Source: Symbiodinium natans (lineage: Eukaryota; Sar; Dinophyceae; Suessiales; Symbiodiniaceae). Taken from it: DNA of 35,000 bases. The notes beneath the pieces were generated by a model. That model saw only the letters and a program-made list of their open reading frames with translations, had not been told where the DNA came from and made no database searches. Positions 1 to 10,300 of this stretch are shown in pieces. The position numbers were made by a program, and so were the translations under genes. The DNA lies in assembly GCA_905221605.1 (NCBI GenBank), contig CAJNDS010002675.1, positions 1-35,000 on the forward strand, given 5' to 3'. The number at the start of each line of letters is the position of its first letter. Position 1 is the stretch's first letter.

Positions 1-45
<45 letters not shown>
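1..45. repeat. poly-G homopolymer run
   Basis: The window opens with an uninterrupted G run of about 45 bases. It is either genuine low-complexity DNA, of which there are several G or C runs here, or a sequencing/assembly edge artefact. No coding content. Confidence 0.9.
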
Positions 46-46
<1 letters not shown>

Positions 47-454
47 GGAGGATGTTGAGGCTGAGACCCCGCCCCCCCCTTCTCCCCCCTCTCCCTTCCG
101 CGGATTCAAGCATCGAGCATCAACGTTCTTACTCGCTTGCTTCGGCGACAGATTCCCCTGAACACTATTTTTCACTAAACCTTAAACGGATAAGGTTTAA
201 GAACGAATAAGGTTCAGGAATAGGGTTTGGCCAATAAGCATGAGACGAAAAAACTTCAGGCATAGGCATATGGTTCAGCAAGTAAGGTTCAAGAATCAAG
301 CTATCAGCCCAAGAGTCTCCCCCTCTCCCATCTCCCGCAGCCTCGCCCTGCCCAGGTGCGCAGTTTAGGAATCTGGACCAGATAGACCTACTTGTCTGGC
401 ACAACATCCCTAAATGTTCTTAAAAATCTAAACCTTGAACGCGTAGGGTTTACG

Positions 455-1035
455 ATTTGCTCACAGTATTCTCGCTTCCCTGAGGAGTGCATGTACTTGA
501 TGTATTCACATCACCCTATGCCCTCACACACTTCCTAGTCTTATTGTTTGAAGATGTTTTTCTATTTGATATACAATACACACACCCTAGATACATTCAC
601 GATGTGGGTAGTTATTCTACATGTTCTTTGCACATGCAGGAGGCAAGCCACTTTGTAGGCATTGCTTAGGGAAAATGCTCACTCATTGTTTCCCCTAAAC
701 TTTAGTTTGGTCCACTATTTGTGTAACGAATAAGGTTTGGGCCAACATCTTAGACGAATAAGCTTTTGGTGTAGGGAGTGAACGGTTATTTGCTCACAGT
801 ATTCTCGCCTCTCTGAGGCCTGCATATAATGGATTAATTCGCATCTCCATTCTCTCTATTTGAGTGGGTAAAACTTCTACCTTTTGCATACAATACATAC
901 ACCGTATATACATACTCAACGTGGGTAGTTATTCTACATGTTCTTTGCATTTCCACAGGAGGCAAGCCCTGAACTTTGTGAGCATTGCTTAGGGAGACGG
1001 CTCACGCACTGTTGTTCCCCTAGACTTTGATTTTA
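455..1035. repeat. tandem direct duplication, copies at about 455-720 and 787-1035
   Basis: Both copies begin with tttgctcacagtattctcgc and share, in the same order, a catacaatacacacacc-like stretch, gtgggtagttattctacatg, ttctttgca, ggaggcaagcc, gcattgcttagggaa/gagac and a final tcccctaaacttt/tagacttt. They are diverged, with small indels, and lie about 330 bases apart. No coding function is evident. Confidence 0.8.
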
Positions 1036-1200
1036 TTCAGTCAATCTTAGACGAATAAGGTTTTTGGCCCTAAATTCGGCTCGGCTTCCTGCCGAGAAGC
1101 GTCTGGAACAAGCAGACCCGGATCGGGCCCTGTGGGACCCCCCCCAACAAACCGATGCTGCGGAGGGTCTGTCGGTCTCTTAGAGGGAGAGCCTCAAACC

Positions 1201-1267
1201 CCCCCCCCCCCCCCCCCCCCACCACCCCCCCCCCCCTCCCCCCCCCGCCCCAACCCCCCCCCCAACC

Positions 1268-1297
<30 letters not shown>
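1201..1297. repeat. poly-C tract with short interruptions
   Basis: C runs broken only by a few A, T or G bases. The long Pro- or Gly-rich frames crossing it on both strands are artefacts of this composition and should not be treated as proteins. Confidence 0.9.
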
Positions 1298-1298
<1 letters not shown>

Positions 1299-1968
1299 TT
1301 GACCTCTCTGCCCTTCCTCCCCTTTTTTTGCGAAACCCTTTTTCCTCCTTTCCTGTCCTGGGGCCGGCCCGGCTGCCGAGGCGGCACGCGCAAGCTTTTA
1401 CAATCTTAGACGAATAAGGTTTAGGAATAGAGTTTGGCTTGTGCATTAAGCGAATGAGCTTCAGGCATAAGGTTCAGCGAGAAAAATATGTGGCTTGGGC
1501 CGAAACCTTAAACGAATCAGGTTTAGGAGTAGGGTCCAACAAATTCTTTTTTTGCCCAAACCGAAAACGAATAAGGTTTAGGATCCGGGTCCGACAAATG
1601 TTTCCCCCCCCCCCCCACCTGCTCATCTGGCATGTGGAATCCTGTTCATTCAACACTTCGGTTCACGAAACATATCCCACTCAGCATGTGTAGCAGGCTT
1701 CAACCAAAAGCGTTACTCACAATATCATCGTCGACATCGGGTACTTCGACAAAAAGATCGCGACTTATGCTGGGTGCACGCAACATTCGCAAAACATGCA
1801 CCATGGAAAGCGCAGGCCCATGACAGGCCGCTCTCTATTAAAAAGGAACCTTATATACTCTCACCAGAAACAGTAACTCTAAACCCTAAACCCTAGACCC
1901 TAGACCCTAAACCCTAAACCCTAAACCCTATAGATTCTTCTAGGGTTCCCCGAAGGCAGACGGGTCAC

Positions 1969-2037
1969 CAAGCTCCTCTTCCAGGTCGTCCCATCGACGA
2001 AGCCGCCCAGAAGAGGCTGGCAAATGGCCACCAGCAC
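1969..2037 (-). CDS. exon of unrecognised gene C (VLVAICQPLLGG)
   Basis: Minus-strand island of 23 codons containing VLVAICQPLLGGFVDG. The acceptor is read as GAG|GTGCTGG and the donor as TTG|GTGACC. If the donor is not used, the frame runs on to a TAG supplied by the neighbouring array. It joins in phase to the exon at 2228-2320. Function not recognised. Confidence 0.4.
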
Positions 2038-2227
2038 CTCACAACTGTGGTGGTTGAGGGTTCAGGGTTCAGGGTTCGGTTTAGGGTTTAGGGTTTAAGG
2101 TTTAGGGTTTAGGGTTGAGGGTTTAGGGTTGAGGGTTTAGGGTTTAGGGTTTAGGTACCTCAGGAAGAGGACCAAAACACCCGGCCGGCCTTCACACAGG
2201 GTTTAACCCTAAACCCTTAAAAAGCAC

Positions 2228-2320
2228 CTGCTGCGCCGCATTCAGCTCCCCCAGCTCCGCGGGGGTGTAGCGACGGATGGGGTTCGCTGTCAGCCAGGCA
2301 CCCTCCTCCAGCTTCCGGAG
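2228..2320 (-). CDS. exon of unrecognised gene C (RRYTPAELGEL)
   Basis: The most protein-like island of gene C: 31 codons on the minus strand, hydrophilic, including KLEEGAWLTANPIRRYTP and AELGELNAAQQ, with no stop. Start is read after TTGAG|CTCCGG. The donor is CAG|GTGCTT, with an alternative 13 bases further on where GTTTAGGG of the array begins. No family was identified. Confidence 0.5.
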
Positions 2321-2506
2321 CTCAAGAGTTTGAAGGTTTCAGGGGTTTCTCAGCTGCTTTCTGGGTCTGAGGGTTTGTAAAGGGCAGAGTCCGGTGTCTC
2401 AAGGGGGCTTTCCTAACCCTAAACCCTAAACCCTAAACCCTAAACCGGAAACCCTAAACCCGAAACCCTAAACCCTAAACCCTAAACCCCTCCATGGCCG
2501 GGGCGC

Positions 2507-2582
2507 GTAGGGCCCCAGCGGCTGCCCGGCCACAAAGACGGAGACCAGGAAGAGACCCATGGCCTCCCTGTTTCTCCAAGTC
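2507..2582 (-). CDS. exon of unrecognised gene C (MGLFLVSVFVAGQPLG)
   Basis: A minus-strand island of 76 bases with an acceptor CCCAG|GACTTGG. It encodes TWRNREAMGLFLVSVFVAG, with a hydrophobic core that could be part of a membrane helix. A GC donor after the TAC codon keeps phase with the exon at 2228-2320. It could belong to a separate gene or to a C-terminal extension of gene A. Confidence 0.45.
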
Positions 2583-2744
2583 CTGGGAAGCAGGTCTTCA
2601 GGGTTTGGGGTTTAGGGTTTAGGGTTTAGGGTTTAGGGTTTAGGGTTTAGGGTTTAGGGTTTAGGGTTCAGTGTTTAGGGTTTAGGGTTTAGGGTTTGGG
2701 GTTTGGGGTTTAGGGCCTCGGGCTTTGGGCTTGGTTCAAGTTAG

Positions 2745-2890
2745 GGTTGACTCGGCGCTGTCTCTGACGTATGAGCACCTGAGCGCCACTGCTCTGTGAC
2801 CCAGCACATCATCGGGACCAACTCGACAGCGGCATCAAAATCTACGAGGGCGACATCCCATAGGACATTGAAAGGACAAGGCGAGATCTC
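2745..2890. other. unique island, strand ambiguous
   Basis: Both strands read open for most of the island. The minus strand gives about 49 codons (for example VDFDAAVELVPMMCW). The plus strand gives IKIYEGDIP followed by a stop. The minus strand matches the neighbouring exons, but the evidence does not decide the case. Confidence 0.25.
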
Positions 2891-3066
2891 AGTTAAGTTT
2901 AAGTTGGGATTTGGGTTTTGGGTTTTAGGGCTTAAACCCTAAACCCCAAACCCCAAACCCTAAACCCTATACACCTTACACCCTAAACCCCAAACCCTAA
3001 ACCCCAAACCCTAAAACCCTAAACCCTAAACCGCATGGGCTTGACAAAGACCATGCCAAGTCTCAC

Positions 3067-3127
3067 CCCCGACTCCGACTCGCCAGTCGCGCAGTAGGCT
3101 GAGCAGCAACGGAATGCCAGGAAGGAC
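3067..3127 (-). CDS. candidate exon of gene C (CATGESESG)
   Basis: Minus strand, acceptor CCGAG|GTCC and donor TCGGGG|GTGAGA, a near-consensus GT donor. Reads SFLAFRCCSAYCATGESESG. Two frames are open here, so the frame as well as the gene assignment is tentative. Confidence 0.35.
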
Positions 3128-3159
3128 CTCGGGACTCGGGACGCTGTTGCTAGGGCTCC

Positions 3160-4233
3160 TAAGGGGGGGGGGGGGGGGGAAGGGTTTAGGGTGTTTAAGG
3201 TGTTTTAGGGCGTGGGGTGTTTAGGGTGTTTTGGGTGTTTAGGGTGTTTAGGCTTTAGGGTCTTGGGGGTGCCAAAAACAGGTCCATGGTTCGACCTAAA
3301 TGGGTGCCTTTGCCGGGTGCCTGGGTGTACGTTTGCTTGTTCTTTATTTTTTTTCTGTGTGTGTGTGTGTGTTTTTTTTTTTTTTTTCCTGGGGGGCGGG
3401 GGGAGGGGGGGCCCTAAGCATTCAAGTTGAGGGTTTAGGGCTTGGGGCTTCCCCACAAAAAGCAACCGAAGACACAGCCCCGTCTCCAGGCACTCTAGGC
3501 CTCACACCCGCAACTGCCCGCAGCGCAACCCTCACCTCTCAACCCTAAACCACCCTAAACCCTACAACCACCCTAAACAAATCTACAACGAAAAACCTGA
3601 AACCGTAAAAACAAAAAAGAATACCCTTAAAAACCTTAAAACGAAAAAACACACCAAAAAAAAACAACAAAAACTAAACAACAAAGGAAGCTAAGAACCT
3701 GAAAACACCACCACCGAAGTAATCATAAAATAATAAACCCCTTTTTTATCAAAATATAAAAAAGCAACATAAAATAAAATGACAGAAACAGAATGAAATA
3801 AAACAAAGTAAAACAAAAAATAGAACAAAGTAAAGTAAAAAATGCATGACATTACATAACATAGAATAACATAGAATACAATGGAATAGAATGCTAAAAC
3901 ATGAAAACCAAACGCCCTGAAACCCCAAAAACCTGAGCCTCCAACTCGGAAATCCCGTGTTCTGCCGAGGAGCAGGGTACCTACAAGAAGCACCCCAAAG
4001 GCCAGAAGGTAGGCCCAACTCGGCCCAATGGGCGGCCTCTTTTAAGGGGGGCCTATAGGAGTCTAGGGTTCATAGGGTTGAGGGGTTTTTATTTGGGGGT
4101 GGTTTAAATTTTAGGGTGTGGGGTTTAGGGTGGGTTTAGGGTTTAGGGTTTCGGGATTGGGGTTTAGGGTTTAGGGTTTAGGGTTTAGAGTTCAGGGTTC
4201 AGGGTACAGGGTTTAGGGTTTAGGGTTTAGGGC
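3160..4233. other. gene-poor spacer: G run, T/C-rich patch, A-rich stretch, arrays
   Basis: Holds a poly-G run near 3165-3179, degenerate gggtgttt repeats, a TG/T run near 3357-3387, then an A-rich stretch (about 3560-3900) with tandem aaataaaac/aaagtaaa-like words. Arrays of TTTAGGG follow at about 4110-4240. A short plus-strand reading ending GGCCAGAAG|GTAGGC near 3960-4005 looks exon-like but stands alone. This is probably the space after gene A. Confidence 0.5.
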
Positions 4234-4362
4234 TTAGGGCCAGGCATCCTGCCATTCGGCCAAAATGGAGCAGAGGCACATGACCAGGACACCCAGAAGG
4301 GTAATGACGATCGTCGGGAGAAAGGAGAACTTGCTGTAGGTGGTGGCAGTCAGGCCCCTCTC
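4234..4362 (-). CDS. gene A terminal exon
   Basis: Minus strand, acceptor ACTCAG|GAGAGG (CCCAG|ATG just upstream is also in phase). Includes TYSKFSFLPTIVITLLGVLV, matching the last membrane segment of ArsB/Lsi2 proteins. The frame ends TGG CCC TAA, where the stop lies in a CCCTAA unit at the edge of the array. If a GA donor in the tail were used instead, the gene would continue into gene C. Confidence 0.75.
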   Translation of the reverse strand, partial: ERGLTATTYSKFSFLPTIVITLLGVLVMCLCSILAEWQDAWP

Positions 4363-7300
4363 CTGAGTAATCATCTGGGTTTAGGGTTTAGGGTTTAGGG
4401 TTAGGGTTTAGGGTTTAGGGTTTAGGGCTTAGGGCTTAGGGTTGGGGGATTCTGGGGATTTAGGGGGGTTAGGGCTTAGGGTTCAGGGTTTAGGGTTCAG
4501 GGTTTAGGGTTATGGGTTGAGGGTTGAGGGCTTTGGGTTTACACTACGACTCGACGTGGCATTCTTCGACACTGAGGCTTCGGCATTTTGCAAATCAGAG
4601 CTCAGATTTCCCGAGCTCCCGAGACTCTCGCAAAGGCTGCCCTAAACCCTAAACCCTAAACCCAACACCCAAAAACCCTAAAGCCTACACCCTCTTTCGG
4701 AAACCCTGAACCCTAAACTCTAAACCCTAAACGGGGTACCTGAAACGGCGCCTAGGCTCGCCTTCGTTCTCCGCGGCGTGAGCAACGATGAGATTGGCTG
4801 CACTTCCCAACATCGTCAGGTTTCCTGGGCTTTCAGGTTAGGGTTTAGGGTTTAGGGTTTAGGGTCTGGGGTTTAGGGTTTAGGGTTTAGGGTTGAGGGT
4901 TGAGGGTTGAGGGTTGAGGGTGTAGGGTTAAAGGGGGGGGTAGGGTTTAAAGGGTTGGGGCGTGCTTGTCTGGCGGCTTGGTGGCGGTTTCAGGGGCGAC
5001 ACTCCACCCTCAAGCGCGACTCTCCCCGAACTCTAAGCCCCTAACATCAAACCCTGAAACCCTAAACCCCCCAAAAAACCCCGTCAAACCCCCCAAAGCC
5101 CCCTTAAAGCCCCCGAAAGCCCACCCTAAACCCTAAACCCGAACTAAACCCTAAACCCTAAACTGCCGAGAGCGCCGCTGTCCATATGCATGGGCGCTCG
5201 AGGCTTTCGATCGAGGTCCCTGACCGAGCGTCTCCACAGAACGGTGAGGGAGGGTAAAGCCTCCCAGTAGACGAGACGGCAGTGACTGGCTACGCCTCAG
5301 ACCTAGGCGTCAGCCCTAATGTAATCAGGACCCCAAACCCCGCACCGTTGGCGTGTTTTGGTGTTTTTGGGGGGGTCTAGGGGTACCCCCCCGCTGGGGG
5401 CCTGGATTGCCAGGCTGGCAGACCCCCGAAACCCTCTTGCACGATTCGCCAAAAATGATTCTCAATGACCTGCTACCCCCCCTAGGACCTTCCGCGACCC
5501 CTCTTGGATCTGGGACGCCCTGAAACTCTCCGCGAACCCTTCTGGGACCCGGGGGGTGGCTGGCAGATTCCAGACCTTTTCAAGCCTTCTCTAGGAAGCC
5601 TGAAACCCGCTGCCCTTCCTGGCTGGACGCCGACCCACCGAAACCTGCCACGGGATTGAGGATCTCTGCACCTTTTGACTTTGCAAGCAGGGGCCGGCCG
5701 AGGCCGCCGCTTCCCCCTACCGTTTTGCTGCCGTAAGGCGCCCCACCCTGCTCTTTCTCTGTAAAAAATCAGAAAGCCACCCTTGAGGGGGGTTTGGGGG
5801 GTGAACCCTAAACCCTAAATGAGAATAGTTTGGGTGGTTGGGGTGGGACTACATGCTAACGCAAGCGAGCGGCCCGGGTGCTTCTAGCTAAACCCCAAAC
5901 CCCAAACCCTAAACCCTAAACCCTACCCACCGAAAGCCCAGCGTCCCGACACCGTGGCCACCCATGCACAGACGGTCCAGACGCCCGCCACGCTGCCCAC
6001 GGGCTGAGTTGCCAGGAGCGGCTGGAGCCTGGGTCGATCTTTTAATAGGTGTTTAGGGCTGTTCGGGCTGTTAGGGCTTTTCGGGCCTTTAGGGTTTAGG
6101 GTTTAGGGTTTAGGGTTTAGGGTTTAGGGTTTAGGGTTTAGGGTTTAGGGTTTAGGGTTTAGGGTTTGGGTTTTGGGTTTTGGGTTTTGGGTTTTGGGTT
6201 TAGGGTTTAGGGTTTAGGGTTTAGGGTTTAGGGTTTAGGGTTTAGGGTTTAGGGTTTAGGGTTTAGGGCTTAGGGCTTAGGGCTTTAGGGCTTTAGGCTT
6301 TAGGCTTTAGGCTTTAGGGTTTAGGGTTTAGGGTTTAGGGTTTAGGGTTTAGGGTTTCTTCAGAAGTCTAAGAAGTTTAGGCAGTTTGGGCTTGAGGGTT
6401 GCTTGAGGGACTGCAGGGGGGCATCTTCGGCTTTGGCACGCGTAGGGGGTCAACAGAGTTACAGGCAGAGGCTTCGAAAGCCCTAAGCCCCAAGTCCTAA
6501 ACCCTAAACCCTAAACCCTAAACCCTAAACCCTAAACCCTAAACCCTAAACCCTAAACCCTAAACCCTAAACCAAGACGACGCAGCATGAGGATGACAGG
6601 GACGTTGCTGATGACATTGGACAGGACCAGCACCACTGCTGCGAACCAAAGGAGGCAACCTCCATGGTGAAGGTTTACGGTTTAGGGTTCAGGGTTCAGG
6701 GTTTAGGGTTTAGGGCTTTTAGGGTATAGGGTATAGGGTATAGGGTTTAGGTTTTAGGGTTTAGGGTTTAGGGTTTAGGGTTTAGGGCTTAGGGTTGCGC
6801 TAGATGTTTAGGAGTCAGCAAGTGTAGGGGTTCAGTGTTCCAGGTCGGGGTGGGATGGGCGGGGGGGTACCTAAGACTAATTAGGAGTTCCAAGCGCCGC
6901 AAGCACCCTAAGCCTCCAAAAGCTTTCAGAAGCGCGAAAGCCCCACCCTAAACCCTAAACCCTAAACCCTAAACCCTACACCCTAAACCCTAAACCCTAA
7001 ACCCCAAACCCCAAACCCTAACCCTAAACCCTAAACCCTAAACCCTAAACCCTAAACCCTAAACCCTAAACCCTAAACCCAAAACCCTAAACCCTAAACC
7101 CTAACCCCTAAACCTAAACCCTAAACCCTAAACCCTAAACCCTAAACCCTAAACCCTAAACCCTAACCCTAAACCCTAAACCCTAAACCCTAAACCCTAA
7201 ACCCTAACCCTAAACCCGAAACCCTAAACCTTTAAGCCCAACTTCCTCAACAACCCCACAGCAGCAAATTTCCCGGACATGCCTCAAAATTAGACGCCAA

Positions 7301-10300
7301 GCTCTCGAAAGCCCTGAGCCCTGAACTCTAAACCCCCAACCCAAACAAAGACAAGCCCTCCAACCCTTCGAAACCCTTCGAAACCCTTCGAAACCCTTCG
7401 AAACCCTTCGAAACCCTTCGAAACCCTTCGAAACCCTCTGAACCCTAAACCCTAAACCCTAAACCCTAAACCCTGAACCCTAAACCCTAAACCCTAAACC
7501 CTAAACCCTAAACCCTAAACCCTAAACCCTAAACCCTAAACCCTAAACCCCAACCCCCCCCCCCCCCCCCGCCCCCAAGCCTGGCCCGGACGCCAGGTCC
7601 CCAGCACAAGGGCCGAGGATGTTCTGAAACCTGACTTGGGGCCTTCTCTCCCAAGATGGGTTCAAGGTTTAGGGTTTAGGGTTTACGGTTTCGGGTTTAG
7701 GGTTTAGGGTTTAGGATTTACGATTTAGGGTTCCGGGCTTAGAGTTTGGGGGTTAGGTCTTGTATCCTTTCTGCGGGGTTCCCAGGATAAGCGGGTTGGA
7801 CTTGAATCATGCTCGACCCTAAACCCTAAACCCTAAACCCTAAACCCTAAACCCTAAACCCTAACCCTAAACCCTAAACCCGAAACCTTAAACCCTGAAC
7901 CCTAAACCCTGAGCCTCTTTCTCGCGATGAGGGCCCTGGTGAGCCAACAAAAAAAAACAGGTGACCGTGGGAGGGTGTTTTGTGATTTTGGGTTTGTTTG
8001 ACGTCTCTTCTTTGCGGAAAGGGAAAAACCTAACAACAAACAGAGTAAATGAGTCCAAAAATGGCAAGAGCCCCGGAAAATGGATGCGATAGGTTTCTTT
8101 AGTTGCGCGCTGCGCCCCTCACAAGTGGAGGACAGCGGCAGAAACGCTCCCGCACGCTTGGCGGCAAACCCAAAAATCAAAGAACACAGAACCTTCCGGG
8201 ACTCCGCAGCCAGAGTGCCTAAACGCCAAGAGTCCTGGATGTTACTTTTGTGTTTCGGTGTTTTCTTTGTTGTTTGTTGTCTCTCAAAAGGACTTTAACG
8301 CATGCCGAAAAGGAAAAATGAGCCCCGGGGGAGGGGGAAAAAAATGAGGAGGACGCCGATTCATTGTATTCTTAGTGCGAATCGTTTGGTACCACATGGT
8401 ATACCTCATCGATTGGTACCACATTGTATGCCTTAACAGGAACTATTCATGCGAAAAGTGCATCATGAAATATGACATGTAAGTGCATATATAAATTGCT
8501 CCCATTTCTTTGCAAAAAAACCCATCCTTGATATCAACGCGTGTCAGAGTTTAGGAGCTTAGGGTCCATTCCCTGTCAAAGAAGTCGAAGGCTTCAACAC
8601 AGACCCGTAACCCTGAAGTAGGTCAATTGAGGATTAGGCCTACAATCGAACGGTGACACCCTGTGGGGACCCCATACCGTAAACCCTCAAGCCCCTGTAA
8701 ATTTGACATGCTTCGAAAGTCAAAAAGAAACTTTCCTGGGAACTTTCCTGGGAACTTTCCTGGAAACTCCTCAAAACTTTCCCCGGACCTGAGCCCTTCA
8801 TAATTTCAACAAACCCAAAAACCCGCAACCCCAAACCCGGAACCCCAAACCCGAAACCCGAAACCCGAAACCCTCCACAAAGGGTCCGGTGGCATCTTCT
8901 GGGGTAGGCCCGTGTCCACGGTGGCACCAACAAGGATGAACTGGCCAATGAACCTCTGATGGGGGTTTAGGGTTTAGGGTTTAGGGTTTAGGGTTTAGGG
9001 TTTCAGTTTAGGGTTTCAGTTTAGGGTTTCAGTTTAGGGTTTAGGGTTTAGGGTCTAGGGTCTAGGGTCTAGGGTCTAGGGTCTAGGGTTTAGGACGGCG
9101 TCGGCCCAGAGCCAGGTTGTCAAGCAACCAAGGGATAGAAAACGGTGCCCGACTGCCCAAACCCTGGACCCTAAACCCCTGAAATCCTAAAACCCTAAAA
9201 ACCTAAAACCCTAAAAAACCCTACACCCTAAACCCCCAAGACCCTAGAACCCTAAACCCTAAAACCCTTAGGCCCTGAGGGTGGTCTCAACCCGTAGGGT
9301 TCAGGGGTTGATTTGTGGGGGGGGTTTCATAAGGGATCCGGGCCCGAAAACAACGGTGCAGGGGCCTTGGGGTAGGGGATATTATGGTGTAATACTTAGA
9401 AATGAATAGGGATTTGGGAGGGCGGGGGGGGATATTATGGTATTTTAAGTAGAAGAAGGGCGTTTGGGGGGGGGGATATGATGTACGGGGACTATGAGGG
9501 GAGACTAAATTATTGCCACCCTGGGGGGCGCCTCAAAGGTGAGAGCCCAACCGGTGGCGATGATGTGTACTTGCAGGTTCATGGCACTTATGAACCAATT
9601 ATAAACTGTACTGATAGCTGTACTAATAACCCTATTAACCAGATAGAACTGTACTTATAACTGTACTCATAACCCTACTAACAACTTACAACTGTACTTA
9701 TGACTGTACTTCTAACCCTATCAGGGAACTCAAGGGGCTTATAAGTGGGTTACAAGTACAGGTAGAATTGGTCAGTGCCAGAACCTCCAAGTACACTTTG
9801 CACCGACATCTTCGACCACGAGGGCTTCTGGGGCTGCAGGGTTTAGGGTTTTTTTTTTTTTTTGGGGGGGGGGGGGGGGTTAGGGTTTTGAGGGTCTTTA
9901 GGGATTTTAGGGGTTTTAGGGGTTTTAGGGGTTTTTAGGGTCTTTAGGGGTTCTAGGGTTTTGAGGGCTTAGGGCTTCGGCCTCAGGGCTGACTGAGACC
10001 TAAGTTCGGGGCTGACAAGCTCAGAAGGTTCGGGCTGAACAAAACTGAGAACGTCAAGGGACGAAAGGGTTTAGGGTTTGGGGTTTGGGGTTTGGGGTTT
10101 AGGGTTTAGGGTTTAGGGTTTTGGGTTTAGGGTTTAGGGGCTTCAGGGTTTAGGGTTTAGGGTTTAAGGTTTAGGGTTCAGGAGGGACCCTTGTAAGGGA
10201 CCTTGGGGGTTGTTTAGGGGCTACTTCGGTTCTAGGGGCTGTATACGAGGTGTATATATAGGGGTGATGTAGGGGAATAAGATTAAGGGTCCCTTCTAGG

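Larger units (their letters stand above)
46..1860. other. left flank almost free of telomeric arrays, with a dispersed ACGAATAAGGTTTAGG motif
   Basis: Unlike the rest of the window this stretch lacks tandem TTTAGGG arrays. It instead contains many degenerate copies of a motif like ACGAATAAGGTTTAGGA, visible near 190-225, 725-765, 1045-1062, 1405-1425, 1508-1530 and 1565-1585. One related ttagacgaataagc copy recurs far away near 28493. No island here gave a convincing exon. Open frames in this part are short or low-complexity (poly-Pro/Gly from the C/G tract) and are not called as genes. The shift to CCCTAAA arrays occurs near 1877. Confidence 0.6.

Noticed and set aside
1070-1446. Long Gly- or Pro-rich frames on both strands
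   Set aside because: They are produced by the C/G homopolymer tract at 1201-1297, with no start context, domain or splice support.
3955-4005. Plus-strand exon EEQGTYKKHPKGQK followed by GTAGGC
   Set aside because: It looks plausible alone, but no neighbouring plus-strand exon, acceptor or family supports it.
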